Shown: positions 8,202 to 16,331 of the stretch, piece by piece
Position numbering within the stretch: the stretch's first letter is position 1
How the letters are laid out: each line of letters starts with the position of its first letter
DNA from: CAVSWN01 sp046728115
GTDB taxonomy: Bacteria; Acidobacteriota; Vicinamibacteria; Vicinamibacterales; CAVVIG01
Direction of reading: 5' to 3'
Assembly: GCA_046728115.1 (NCBI GenBank)
Contig: JBKPDW010000490.1
Location: 1-23,087, forward strand
Length of the DNA stretch: 23,087 nucleotides
Notes under the pieces: model-generated
The model's database searches: none
What the model was told of the DNA's origin: nothing
What the model saw: the letters and a program-made list of their open reading frames with translations, nothing else
Made by a program: the position numbers and the translations under genes

Positions 8202-8804
8202 TCAATTGATGTTGACGAGCGAGCCCCGCAGTCGGAGCGTGGCGGAGGCTTTAACGTCTATCGGACCGGCCGCCTCGATTGAAATCTGCGGTGCTTTGAG
8301 CGCGATGCGGCTCGCCGCCTGGATGGTAATCGTGCCTCCGGCCGTATCGATGCTGACACTGCTGCCGTGCCCGTCGTCGAGCTCGATGCCGTTCTGATCG
8401 AGCGTCACGCGCTTGCCGTCCGCGAGCTCGAGCTGGACGTGTGGCTGCGATCCGTCGTTGATGGTGATCTTGTGGTGGCTACGGCTGTGAACGACGCGCA
8501 CGTCGTTCCTGCCGTCGGCGTTCTTCTCGGGAGGCGGATTGGCCTGATTCCACAATGAACCGAGCACGTACGGCAGCCGCATATCGCCGCGCTCGAAGGC
8601 GACGATCACTTCGTCGTCGACCTCCGGCAAGAAGTAGACGCCGCGGCCGTTGCCGGCCATGGGCGTCGCGATGCGCGCCCAGACGCTCTCGTCGGGTCTG
8701 CTATGCCATGGAAGGCTCACCTTGACGCGGCCGAGCCCGCTGCTGTCCCGATTGTCACGAACGATAGCGACGGCTACGCCTGCCATCGGATCCGCAGGGC
8801 TCAT
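8202..8804 (-). CDS. Phage baseplate assembly protein V / gp5-like spike (VgrG C-terminal-like)
   Basis: The 200-residue product has an N-terminal OB-fold (about residues 8-85: AVAIVRDNRDSSGLGRVKVS, then WARIATPMAG and EVDDEVIVAFERGDMRLPYV with GSLWN). A C-terminal beta-helix needle of repeating short strands follows (VQLELADGKRVTLDQNGIEL through LRLRGSLVNIN). This is the gpV/gp5 spike of phage tails, extracellular contractile systems and T6SS VgrG. It lacks the gp27-like hub fused in full VgrG proteins, so a separate hub would be needed. The ATG at 8804 has AGGAG 8 nt upstream. It is tightly coupled to the PAAR gene. A small hairpin just upstream may affect translation. Confidence 0.9.
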   Translation of the reverse strand: MSPADPMAGVAVAIVRDNRDSSGLGRVKVSLPWHSRPDESVWARIATPMAGNGRGVYFLPEVDDEVIVAFERGDMRLPYVLGSLWNQANPPPEKNADGRNDVRVVHSRSHHKITINDGSQPHVQLELADGKRVTLDQNGIELDDGHGSSVSIDTAGGTITIQAASRIALKAPQISIEAAGPIDVKASATLRLRGSLVNIN

Positions 8805-8819
8805 CACGTGTCTCCTGTG

Positions 8820-8836
8820 CGCCGGCAAAACCGGCG
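8820..8836 (-). promoter_or_regulatory. Hairpin adjacent to the gpV ribosome-binding site
   Basis: The perfect 6-bp stem CGCCGG/CCGGCG (8820-8825 and 8831-8836) with loop CAAAA sits about 3 nt upstream of the AGGAG ribosome site of the spike gene. It could be the end of an upstream transcript or a 5' UTR element. A second inverted repeat, GACGAGA/TCTCGTC (8853-8859 and 8881-8887, 21-nt loop), lies between it and the STAS stop. Together they suggest that STAS and the spike gene are separate transcription units. Confidence 0.35.
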
Positions 8837-8913
8837 AGGTGTAGTGAATGACGACGAGAGACGAAGGTACAGGCCGGTCGTCTCGTCAAATGCGTGAATC
8901 GAGTTACGCCGGA

Positions 8914-9273
8914 TTACACGGACGGCGGTGCGATCGACGCAAGACTCGCCAGGGCTTGAGCCTCCGAATCAAAGGTCTCGAGCACCGATGACAGCCTCGT
9001 CAGCTCCAGCAGTTCGCGAACATGCCCTTGCACGCGTAGCAGCCGCAAGGCTCCACCACGCCGCGTAACGGTCGCATGGGCGCGCAGGATTATTCCCAGG
9101 GCCGTGCTGTCGATGTAGGGCACATCGGCGAGGTCGATGATCAGCTTGATGTAGTCCTTGTCGATGAGGCGCCGCAGTGTATCGTCGAATACAACCGTCC
9201 CGTCGGTGAGCGTCACCCGCCCACTGACGTGGATCAGGGCGACGTCCGACACGAGTCGCTCGTGGATGGTCAT
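8914..9273 (-). CDS. STAS-domain protein (anti-sigma factor antagonist-like)
   Basis: The 119-residue product is a single STAS domain: an initial sheet (VALIHVSGRVTLTDG), the core strand KLIIDLADVPYIDSTALGII, and the later strand GGALRLLRVQ with a final helix region LLELTRLSSVLETFDS. Ser56 in the IDSTALG motif is the residue phosphorylated by anti-sigma kinases in SpoIIAA/RsbV-type switches. The ATG at 9273 is chosen because the domain begins there; the open frame extends upstream to 9501 but that part looks non-coding. The gene is divergent from a Ser/Thr kinase gene. Hanks-type kinases are not the usual STAS partners, so a functional link is only a possibility. No anti-sigma kinase or PP2C phosphatase is in the window. 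Confidence 0.88.
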   Translation of the reverse strand: MTIHERLVSDVALIHVSGRVTLTDGTVVFDDTLRRLIDKDYIKLIIDLADVPYIDSTALGIILRAHATVTRRGGALRLLRVQGHVRELLELTRLSSVLETFDSEAQALASLASIAPPSV

Positions 9274-9584
9274 ACCTTCACCCGGCGCAATTGTATGAGA
9301 TCGCTCGGCCGCTTGGCGAGTCGAGGTTTGTCGGCGGAAGGCCACCCCTTTTCGGTCAATCGCTCGCGAAGAGCAGTCTCGTATGGTCGTGACGTCGAGC
9401 GTCCGAGCGTGACCACGCTGAAGGCCGTAATCCGATTTCCACGTCAACCGCCGCGCGATACCCGTGGTGTGCCTCGGCTCCGACATCGACGCCGCGTTCA
9501 TGCGGACGATTTCCCGACAAAGATATTGACCTTGCCTGCGATCAGCGCGAGATTTAGGTCGCGGAAAGGGAGGCTCTTGGTGGC
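9274..9584. other. Divergent intergenic region between STAS and STPK genes
   Basis: These 311 bp contain the promoters of both divergent genes. A weak sigma70-like pair can be drawn for the kinase, TTGACC at 9526-9531 and AGATTT at 9550-9555 (18-bp spacer); the -10 match is poor. AAGGGAGG (9566-9573) is the kinase ribosome site, 11 nt from its GTG, which is longer than usual. I see no coding sequence with a family signature. Confidence 0.4.
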
Positions 9585-11840
9585 GTGATCGGGGAAACGA
9601 TCTCGCACTATCGCATCGTCGGCCGGCTGGGCGGCGGCGGGATGGGTGTGGTCTACGCGGCCGAGGACATCCGGCTCGGTCGCCCGGTTGCGCTGAAGTT
9701 TCTACCGCCGGAGCTGTCGAGCGATGCCGTGGCCGTGGAGCGGCTGCGGCGCGAGGCGCGCGCCGCGTCGGCGCTCAACCACCCCAACATCTGCACGATT
9801 CACGAAATCGATCGCTACGACCAGCAGCATTTCATCGTGATGGAACTGGTCGAGGGGCAGACGCTCAGCGCGCGAGTGGGTGGCAAGCCGATGCCTGTCG
9901 GCGAGCTGTTGGATCTCGCCATTCAAATCGCGGATGCGCTGGAGGCCGCGCATGCGAGGGGAATCGTCCATCGCGATCTGAAGCCAGCGAACATCCTGGT
10001 CACCCATCGCGGCCAGGTCAAGATCCTGGACTTCGGTCTGGCGAAGCGGCTCGACCTTGTCGCCGAGACCATGGAGACAGAGAGCCCTTTGACCAATCGC
10101 GGGATGGCCGTCGGCACCGCGGCATACATGTCGCCCGAACAGGCGCGCGGCGATGAGGTCGACGCACGCGCCGACCTGTTTGCCTTCGGCGTCATCCTGT
10201 ACGAGATGGCGACAGGGCAGCGGGCGTTCGCGGGGCCGACGAGCGCCGTGGTCTTCGATGCGATCCTCAATCGCGTATTGCCGCCGCCCAGCCGCGTGTC
10301 GCCCCTCATGCCGGCCGCCGTGGATCGCGTGATTGCTCGAGCCACGCAGAAGACGGCGTCCGTACGGTTCCAACACGCCGGCGAGTTGCTCGAGGAGCTC
10401 CGCTCGATCAGGCGCACGGTCGATTCCGCATCCGCCCGGGCGGCGGAACCCGGCCGCTCCATGCCGTCGGTCGCTATTCTTCCGTTTCGCGACCTGAGCC
10501 CCACTCAGGATCAACAGTATTTCTGCGAAGGGATGGCCGACGAAATCATCACGGCGCTGTCCGCGCTGGGCGGCATCCGCGTCGCGTCGCGGACGTCGGC
10601 AGTCCGCTGTCAGGAGAAGGGTCTCGACACCGCCGAAACGGGCCAGCGGCTCAACGTGCAGGCCGTGCTCGAAGGCAGCGTCCGCAAAGCCGGCAACAAT
10701 GTGCGCATCACCGCGCAGCTCACCAACGTCGCCGACGGCTATCAGCTGTGGGCGGAACGGTACGATCGCAGCCTCGAGGACGTCTTCGCGATTCAGGACG
10801 AGATCGGCCATGCCATCGTCGAGCGTCTGCGTGTCAAGCTTGTCGCCGGACCGGATCGTCCGCTCGTGCGACGCGGCACCGACAACCTCGATGCGTACCA
10901 CGCGTATCTGAGGGGCCGGTACCACTGGGAGCGGCGCAATCGCACGTTTCTCGGCGTTGCGGTCGAGTACTTCGAGCAGGCGATAGCCCTCGATCCGTCG
11001 TACGCGCTGGCGTACGCCGGCCTGGCGGACTGCCACACGGTGATGGCAATCTACGCGATCCGGCCGTTCGACGAGCTCTACCAGGCGGCCAATACATTCG
11101 CCCGGCGCGCCCTCGAGCTCGAGCCGGATCTTCCCGAGGCGCATCACTCGATCGGGGCCGTCAAATTCTGGCTCGAGCGGGATTGGCCGGGTGCCGAGGC
11201 GGAATTCGACGAAGCGCTGCGTCGAAACCCACAGCTCGCGATCACACACGGCTATCGCGGTCAGTTGCTTGCCCTGATCGGTCGCCATGCCGAGGCCTCG
11301 GCCGCCGCGTCAACGGCGCTCGGGTTGGAGCCGGACTCCGCGCTCGTCGCGTACCTCGTCTCCGCCATTCATCTCTTCAACGGGGCGCCGCAGTTGGCCG
11401 TGCAGTTCGCGGGACGCGCGCTGGAACTCGAGCCATTGAGCACGTTCGCGCACCGGCTCCGCACGCTCGCTCTGTCGTCCCTCGGTCGCCATGTCGAGGC
11501 GGTCAATCTGCTCGAACAGGCAATTACCACCGCGAAGCGGCCCCATGTGCTGCTCTCTGCGCTCGGCGTCGCATACGCCTTTGCCGGGCGGACCGGCGAG
11601 GCCGCGCAGATGCTCGAGGAACTGATCGAACGGTCGACACGGGAGAACGTATCCGCGCATTACATTGCCGACGTGTGCGCGGCGCTCGGACGTGTGAGCG
11701 AGACCTGCGACTGGCTCGAGCGCGCCAGCAAAGAGCGGAACCCGCTGCTCGTTGAAATCGCAGCCATTCCGCACGTGTACGCCAGCGTCCGTTTCGAACC
11801 GCGTTTTACGGCGGTCGTCGCCGGATTGGGTTTGCGCTGA
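9585..11840 (+). CDS. Soluble Ser/Thr protein kinase with TolB-N-like and TPR domains
   Basis: The 751-residue product starts with a complete Hanks-type kinase (residues about 9-275). It has a glycine loop GRLGGGGMGVVY (14-24), Lys38, the catalytic loop HRDLKPAN (129-136, Asp131), DFG at 149-151 and the GTAAYMSPEQA activation segment. Next comes a TolB-N/FlgO-like domain (about 293-415), beginning PSVAILPFRDLSPTQDQQYF, as found in CadC-type and adenylate-cyclase fusions. Then TPR-like helical repeats run to the C-terminus (for example FEQAIALDPSYALAYAGLAD and AVQFAGRALELEPLSTFAHR). No transmembrane segment is seen, so it should be cytosolic, unlike many PknB kinases. The GTG at 9585 is used because every nearby alternative is out of frame. 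This architecture is common in Acidobacteria; targets are unknown. Confidence 0.95.
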   Translation: MIGETISHYRIVGRLGGGGMGVVYAAEDIRLGRPVALKFLPPELSSDAVAVERLRREARAASALNHPNICTIHEIDRYDQQHFIVMELVEGQTLSARVGGKPMPVGELLDLAIQIADALEAAHARGIVHRDLKPANILVTHRGQVKILDFGLAKRLDLVAETMETESPLTNRGMAVGTAAYMSPEQARGDEVDARADLFAFGVILYEMATGQRAFAGPTSAVVFDAILNRVLPPPSRVSPLMPAAVDRVIARATQKTASVRFQHAGELLEELRSIRRTVDSASARAAEPGRSMPSVAILPFRDLSPTQDQQYFCEGMADEIITALSALGGIRVASRTSAVRCQEKGLDTAETGQRLNVQAVLEGSVRKAGNNVRITAQLTNVADGYQLWAERYDRSLEDVFAIQDEIGHAIVERLRVKLVAGPDRPLVRRGTDNLDAYHAYLRGRYHWERRNRTFLGVAVEYFEQAIALDPSYALAYAGLADCHTVMAIYAIRPFDELYQAANTFARRALELEPDLPEAHHSIGAVKFWLERDWPGAEAEFDEALRRNPQLAITHGYRGQLLALIGRHAEASAAASTALGLEPDSALVAYLVSAIHLFNGAPQLAVQFAGRALELEPLSTFAHRLRTLALSSLGRHVEAVNLLEQAITTAKRPHVLLSALGVAYAFAGRTGEAAQMLEELIERSTRENVSAHYIADVCAALGRVSETCDWLERASKERNPLLVEIAAIPHVYASVRFEPRFTAVVAGLGLR

Positions 11841-11843
11841 GCG

Positions 11844-11940
11844 CCGCCCCGTCTGACCATCGGCTTCGACCATCGCGTGATCGACGCACGGTGCCGGCGA
11901 GCTCATGTCGCATGTGAAGCGTTCGCTCGAAGGCTGGTCC
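11844..11940 (+). pseudogene. Fragment of an E2 (2-oxoacid dehydrogenase) acyltransferase C-terminus
   Basis: Just after the kinase stop, the plus strand reads RLTIGFDHRVID, the catalytic HxxxD(G) segment of dihydrolipoamide acyltransferases. At the next codon the frame slips by one base. The adjoining frame then reads AGELMSHVKRSLEGW, which matches the final helix of the same domain. Only about the last 30 codons survive, with no start, lipoyl domain or upstream catalytic domain. The fragment is therefore the scar of a deletion that removed the rest of the gene. Confidence 0.6.
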
Positions 11941-12048
11941 CAGGCCGCCCGAGGCCCACGGGACTGGCGCTACACTGAACTGAGAGCTCGGACGAGGCCC
12001 GCGCCGTTCGGCTCTTGCGCAATGGACAAATCACGGAGGTAGCAGGTC

Positions 12049-12555
12049 ATGTCTTTCCAGCCGCGATTACTCCTGTACGGGGCCGTGCTGTGCGCGGCTT
12101 TCATCAACAGTCCCGGTCTCGATGCGCAGGCGCGGTTCGAGGCGTTGAGCCGCGAGGCCGTTGCGGCGGTACCTGGTTTACAGGTTGTCGCCGTTCGCGA
12201 CGCCACCCTGAATGTCTGCTTCACGCTGTTCGTCTTCGCGCCCGTCCAGCCGGCGGCGCCGCCGCGTGCCGAACCCAGAAACATTTCAGATGCTGCCACC
12301 ACACGCGATCAGCAGCTCGCGGCGCTCGGCACCGAGTTCGAGCGCGGCCTCTCGGCCGCGTCGCCCGCCATGCTGGTGAACAATCCGCTGAAGTTCCAGT
12401 GGGAGGCCCAGAAGGCGCAGAGCGAATACGAACACACTCTGCGCCAGAGTGAGCTGGCTCGCATCGAAGATCAGCTCGCGCAGATCCAGAGCACGCCGCG
12501 GCTCGCGGTGTCGGGGCCGGTGTCCTGTGGGCCGCCCGCGTCGGCGCCGCGTTGA
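12049..12555 (+). CDS. Secreted protein of unknown function
   Basis: I do not recognise this 168-residue protein. It has a signal peptide (residues about 1-27, hydrophobic LLLYGAVLCAAFINS, ending GLDAQA) and should be periplasmic. Residues 28-75 are mixed and include DATLNVCFTLFVFAPVQPA. A charged helical stretch of about 50 residues (from about 95) is rich in Gln/Glu and may form a coiled coil (FQWEAQKAQSEYEHTLRQSE, then LARIEDQLAQIQ). Two Cys remain in the mature protein (in NVCF and VSCGPP) and could pair. GGAGG ends 9 nt before the ATG. It stands alone and converges with the large receptor gene across a strong hairpin. Confidence 0.75.
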   Translation: MSFQPRLLLYGAVLCAAFINSPGLDAQARFEALSREAVAAVPGLQVVAVRDATLNVCFTLFVFAPVQPAAPPRAEPRNISDAATTRDQQLAALGTEFERGLSAASPAMLVNNPLKFQWEAQKAQSEYEHTLRQSELARIEDQLAQIQSTPRLAVSGPVSCGPPASAPR

Positions 12556-12568
12556 GACGAGAGCTGCG

Positions 12569-12598
12569 AACCTTCGCGCGAGTCGGCGCGTGAAGGTT
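12569..12598. terminator. Candidate bidirectional terminator hairpin
   Basis: AACCTTCGCGCG (12569-12580) pairs with CGCGTGAAGGTT (12587-12598) over 12 bp, with one G-T pair and a 6-nt loop. It lies 14 nt after the stop of the secreted-protein gene and 32 nt after the stop of the convergent receptor gene. That is where a shared terminator is expected. No T-run follows on either strand. Confidence 0.6.
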
Positions 12599-12629
12599 GG
12601 CGTCTTCTGCGAATCAGCGAACGCCGAAA

Positions 12630-15600
12630 TCAGAACACGAACTTCAAACCGATCTGTATTTCTCGCATCGGTTTCCGCGTACTGTTGATCGTGCCATACA
12701 GCGGGCTCGTCAACGTGGTGTTCGGATCGTTCCAGATCGGGTTGTTCAGTGCGTTGAACACCTCGAACCGGAACTGCAGCGCCTTGCTGGCCACCTTGAA
12801 ATTCCGGATGACGGATGCATCCATGTTCGTGATGCCTGGGCCATAGAAGGTGTTGCGGCCCGTATTGCCCCACGTGCCAAACGGCTGCAGAACGTACGCG
12901 TCGGTGTTGAACCAGCGCGCAATCGACTGCTGATCGCCCGGCAGGGTGGGATCGAGGCCGGTGACGTTCGGACGGTCCTGACCGCCGCCGGTGTTGGACC
13001 GATCGGTGCCGACGTACGCCGTTCTCGGGAATCCGCTGGCCTTCGAGATGATCGCGCTGAACTGCCATCCGCCGAGGATTGCGCTGCTGACGCCGCTGGT
13101 TGCCCACGGCTTTCCATTTCCAAACGGCAACTCGTATATGAGCGACACCCCGAACCGGTGGCGCACGTCGAAGACCGATGGCCCCCATTCGCACTCGAGG
13201 CAGAAGCTGTTCTGAGGGAACAGCGTGTCGCCGTTGAGCACGCGAATACCGCTTCCGTTGTCCGTCGATTTGGACAGCGTGTAACCGGCAAGCACCGACA
13301 GTCCCTGGTGGAGGCGGCGGGTGAGCTTGATCGCCAGCGAATTGTACTTGGCCTCGGCGACGTTCCCGATCTCCTGAACTTTCGTGAACTCCGGATAGGG
13401 CTTCCGGCTCTGCACCGATCCGGTCACACCGGGGATCGTTTCGTTCCAGTCGAACATGCGCTCCAGGCGGTAGCTGTGGGAGCCTAGATAGCCGATTTCG
13501 AGCGCCGTCGACAAGTCGAGCTCGCGCTGCACGTTGAAGAGATACTGGAGCATGTACGGCGTCTTGCGGTTGGGCATGTTGCCGAGCACGTAGATGTTCG
13601 TCAGGCACACGAGCGGCGGCGCCACACCGCAGTCGTTCGCGGTTCCAACGCCTCTGAACGGAACATCCCAGGTCAGGTCCGGCGTCAGCAGCAGCGTGTT
13701 GTCACGACGCCGGCCAGACAGATTACGCGCCATGTCGAACCGCGGGTTGCCGGTGTCCTGCATGTAAAAGATGCCGGTGCCGGCGCGGTACGACCACTTC
13801 GGGCTCGGGTTCCAGGCCCAGCCGATCCGCGGCGCGAAGTTCTTCTTGTCGTCGAAAATCAACCGGTCGCCGAGGCGGCCGTCGCGAGCCACCTGAATGT
13901 TCGGGGCGAAGCGGAGCACGGTGCCCTCGTAAACGTCGCCGCTGCCGATGCGGACCATCACCGGATGGCGGGAGAGATCCTGCACGTTGGGCGTCGTATC
14001 GTGGAACGGAATGGACGCGTTCATCAAGGTGCCGTTCTTGTCGAGCCACGGCGGTATGTATTCGTAGCGCAGGCCGACATCGAACGTCATGTCCGAGCGG
14101 ATTTTCCACGTGTCGGTGAAGTAATACGCCTGGCTCAGGGCGCGGAACTTGGTCACCGCGAGGGCCACCGCCGATTCGTCCTGCTGCGTGTAGCCGAGCA
14201 TGTAGTCGGCGAAGGCGTATCCGGTCGCGATGTTCTGGAACTGGAAGTTGCCGCGCGCGAACTGGTTGCCCACCTGGTTGTACATGTCGTACCGGATGCT
14301 GCCGCCCACCTTGAACGAATGCCGGCCGCGGATCCACGAGACGTTGTCGTTGAACTCGAACGAGTGGTTGCGGTTCGTGTACGGGCCTTCAGTGCTGTCG
14401 CCGAAGCCGCTGAACCCGGTGACGCCGATCGAGGGAATCCCCCACGCCTCGGGAGGGGATAGCATGAGGCCGGGGATGTTCAGTTCCTTCACCACATCGC
14501 GCTCGAACGACAGCTCGCGTCCGAACGTGTTGAAGAAGTAGTTGTAGCCGAACCGGAATTCGTTGACCAGGGTCGACGACATCGTCCACGTGTTGCCGAT
14601 CACCGCCTGATGAACGTGATTGTCCAGCTTCGTGCCGTTCAGCTTCAACGCTGGCGTCACTTCGTTGTCCTTGCTGTAGCTGTAGCGGCCCATCCAGGCG
14701 GAGGCGGAGTTCTGCACGAAGTCGATCCGCTGCGTGTACTGGTATTTGTCGATAACGCGATCCTGGAATGCGAGATAGTTGTTGCTGAGTCCGCCGGCGC
14801 CGTAATTGGGCTCCGGATAGAACTCGAGCAATTGCTTCGACGTGGCGTGCAGGCGGCTCGCGGGGATGATGTTGCCCGCAAATGGCGCGCATGACCGCGC
14901 GGTGCCGACCACCGTGCATTGCGTCGGGTCGACGATGATTCCGGCCGGCTGTCCGGTTTGAGAGCTGACCGCCCCGAGATTCGCCAGCAGCTCCGAGAAG
15001 TCGCCCTTTCGCATCGCCGCGGACGGAACGCTGTAAAGGGTCTGGAACTGCTTGCGATCCCGGTAGCCTTCGAAATTCGACATGAAGAACAGATGGTTCT
15101 TCACGGCGGGACCGCCGGCGGTGTAGCCGTACTGATCCCATTTGAACGGCGCCTTCGGGGCCGCGAACTGCGAGGGGGTGAAGGCGTACGGTCTGGCGTC
15201 GAGCGCGTCGTCGCGATGGAATTCGAACACCGTTCCGTGCAGGCTGTTCGTCCCCGACTTCGTGACGACGTTCACCTGGCTCGCCTCGCGCCCGAACTCG
15301 GCGGAGTAGACGCCGGTCTGCAGCTTGAATTCCTCGAGCGCGTCGATCGACGGTTGGAGAATGTAGGTATTGAAGTTGACGTCGGTGTTGTCCACGCCGT
15401 CCAGTGTGTAGTTGTTGAATTCGCGCCGCTGCCCCGCAACCGAGAGCTGCTGGTTGGCGCGCGAGCCGCCCTGGCGGTCCGCCGCCTGACCGGGACCGGC
15501 AAAGTCGGCGCTGACGTTGGGGCTCAGGGCGACGAGCTGGAGATAATTCCTGCCGTTGAGCGGCATTTCGACGATGCGCCTGTTCTCGATGACGGTGCCG

Positions 15601-15986
15601 ATCGTCGCGTTCGACGTTTCGACCAGCGGTGAGACTCCCGTGACGGTCGTCTGCTCCGAGATGGTGCCCAGCTCAAGCGCAAAGTCGACGCGCGCCGTCT
15701 GCTGCACCTGCAATTCCAGATTGCGCATCACGGTCTTGAAGCCCGCGAGCTCGGACTTCACGCTATAAGGTCCGGGCGGCAACGCTGGAAAGTCGAATAG
15801 GCCGACCTCGTTGGTCGTAGTCGTTCGGGTGGCGTTGGTCGCCGTGTTGACCACGGTGACCGTGACGCCGGGGAGGATGGCACCGGTACTATCTTTCACT
15901 TCCCCGGTGATGGTGCCGAGTGTTTGCGCGACACATGGCGCGCAAAGAGTTAGCCAGGTCAAACCTGCCAACAGAGTCCGCCGCAT
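12630..15986 (-). CDS. Oar-like TonB-dependent receptor with carboxypeptidase-regulatory N-domain
   Basis: The 1,118-residue outer-membrane protein starts with a signal peptide (to about VAQ21). A carboxypeptidase-D-regulatory-like beta-sandwich follows (about 24-105: GTITGEVKDSTGAILPGVTV, and FPALPPGPYSVKSELAGF). Next is a plug domain (about 120-240: IVEMPLNGRNYLQLVALSPN, then YTLDGVDNTDVNF and FGREASQVNVVTKSGTN). The rest is a long beta-barrel ending in the C-terminal aromatic motif GLKFVF used for Bam-dependent insertion. This is the Oar/TonB-dependent transporter type abundant in Acidobacteria, usually for uptake of large glycans or for surface roles; the substrate is unknown. AAGGAG lies 7 nt before ATG 15986. 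No TonB, SusD-like or glycan-degrading gene is adjacent. No internal stop is seen. Confidence 0.95.
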   Translation of the reverse strand: MRRTLLAGLTWLTLCAPCVAQTLGTITGEVKDSTGAILPGVTVTVVNTATNATRTTTTNEVGLFDFPALPPGPYSVKSELAGFKTVMRNLELQVQQTARVDFALELGTISEQTTVTGVSPLVETSNATIGTVIENRRIVEMPLNGRNYLQLVALSPNVSADFAGPGQAADRQGGSRANQQLSVAGQRREFNNYTLDGVDNTDVNFNTYILQPSIDALEEFKLQTGVYSAEFGREASQVNVVTKSGTNSLHGTVFEFHRDDALDARPYAFTPSQFAAPKAPFKWDQYGYTAGGPAVKNHLFFMSNFEGYRDRKQFQTLYSVPSAAMRKGDFSELLANLGAVSSQTGQPAGIIVDPTQCTVVGTARSCAPFAGNIIPASRLHATSKQLLEFYPEPNYGAGGLSNNYLAFQDRVIDKYQYTQRIDFVQNSASAWMGRYSYSKDNEVTPALKLNGTKLDNHVHQAVIGNTWTMSSTLVNEFRFGYNYFFNTFGRELSFERDVVKELNIPGLMLSPPEAWGIPSIGVTGFSGFGDSTEGPYTNRNHSFEFNDNVSWIRGRHSFKVGGSIRYDMYNQVGNQFARGNFQFQNIATGYAFADYMLGYTQQDESAVALAVTKFRALSQAYYFTDTWKIRSDMTFDVGLRYEYIPPWLDKNGTLMNASIPFHDTTPNVQDLSRHPVMVRIGSGDVYEGTVLRFAPNIQVARDGRLGDRLIFDDKKNFAPRIGWAWNPSPKWSYRAGTGIFYMQDTGNPRFDMARNLSGRRRDNTLLLTPDLTWDVPFRGVGTANDCGVAPPLVCLTNIYVLGNMPNRKTPYMLQYLFNVQRELDLSTALEIGYLGSHSYRLERMFDWNETIPGVTGSVQSRKPYPEFTKVQEIGNVAEAKYNSLAIKLTRRLHQGLSVLAGYTLSKSTDNGSGIRVLNGDTLFPQNSFCLECEWGPSVFDVRHRFGVSLIYELPFGNGKPWATSGVSSAILGGWQFSAIISKASGFPRTAYVGTDRSNTGGGQDRPNVTGLDPTLPGDQQSIARWFNTDAYVLQPFGTWGNTGRNTFYGPGITNMDASVIRNFKVASKALQFRFEVFNALNNPIWNDPNTTLTSPLYGTINSTRKPMREIQIGLKFVF

Positions 15987-16331
15987 AGCAAGGCTCCTTT
16001 CGAGACCCCGAACGACCGACCGACGGCGAATTAAAGGGACTGACCGACCGCGAAGAAGGAGAGCCTGCGCGCCGGAAAAGAACGACCTACGCGACGGCCA
16101 ACGCCGCGAAGGCTACGCCGGGCTGGCGTGGCAAGTCAAGGACAGACGCAAGGTTGCCCGGCTCGTGGGAAATGCCCGTCACCGACTTCTCCGAGCGCCC
16201 TGTACTAGTTGCGCGGCTGGTGTCGTGGCGCCTGACGGGAAATCGATTTACGCGGCCGTAGCCGAGGTCGGCGGCGACGTCGTTTGCTCAACGGGTTGAT
16301 CCGCTGAGCGCCGCCGATCGGCACGGCGCAT
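15987..16331. other. Intergenic region with short C-terminal PD40-like remnant
   Basis: These 345 bp lie between two minus-strand genes. A GACCGACCGACGG / GACCGACCGCG direct repeat sits about 25-60 bp upstream of the receptor start. On the plus strand, 16225-16299 translates as VAPDGKSIYAAVAEVGGDVV and ends at TGA, resembling the closing blade of TolB/PD40 propellers often fused to acidobacterial kinases. It has no start and no upstream blades. It may be a decayed tail; the match is short and could be chance. Confidence 0.35.

Noticed and set aside
9274..9501. Upstream extension of the STAS gene
   Set aside because: The added 76 residues are Arg/Thr-rich and lie outside the compact STAS domain; the domain begins at the ATG at 9273.
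9702..11288. A 528-residue open frame antisense to the kinase gene
   Set aside because: It is a shadow of high-GC codon use. The opposite strand carries all kinase motifs and this frame shows only Arg/Leu/Val-rich, motif-free sequence.
12286..13608. A 440-residue minus-strand frame overlapping the end of the receptor gene
   Set aside because: It is a frame-shifted reading of the receptor's own coding region and of the secreted protein's antisense.
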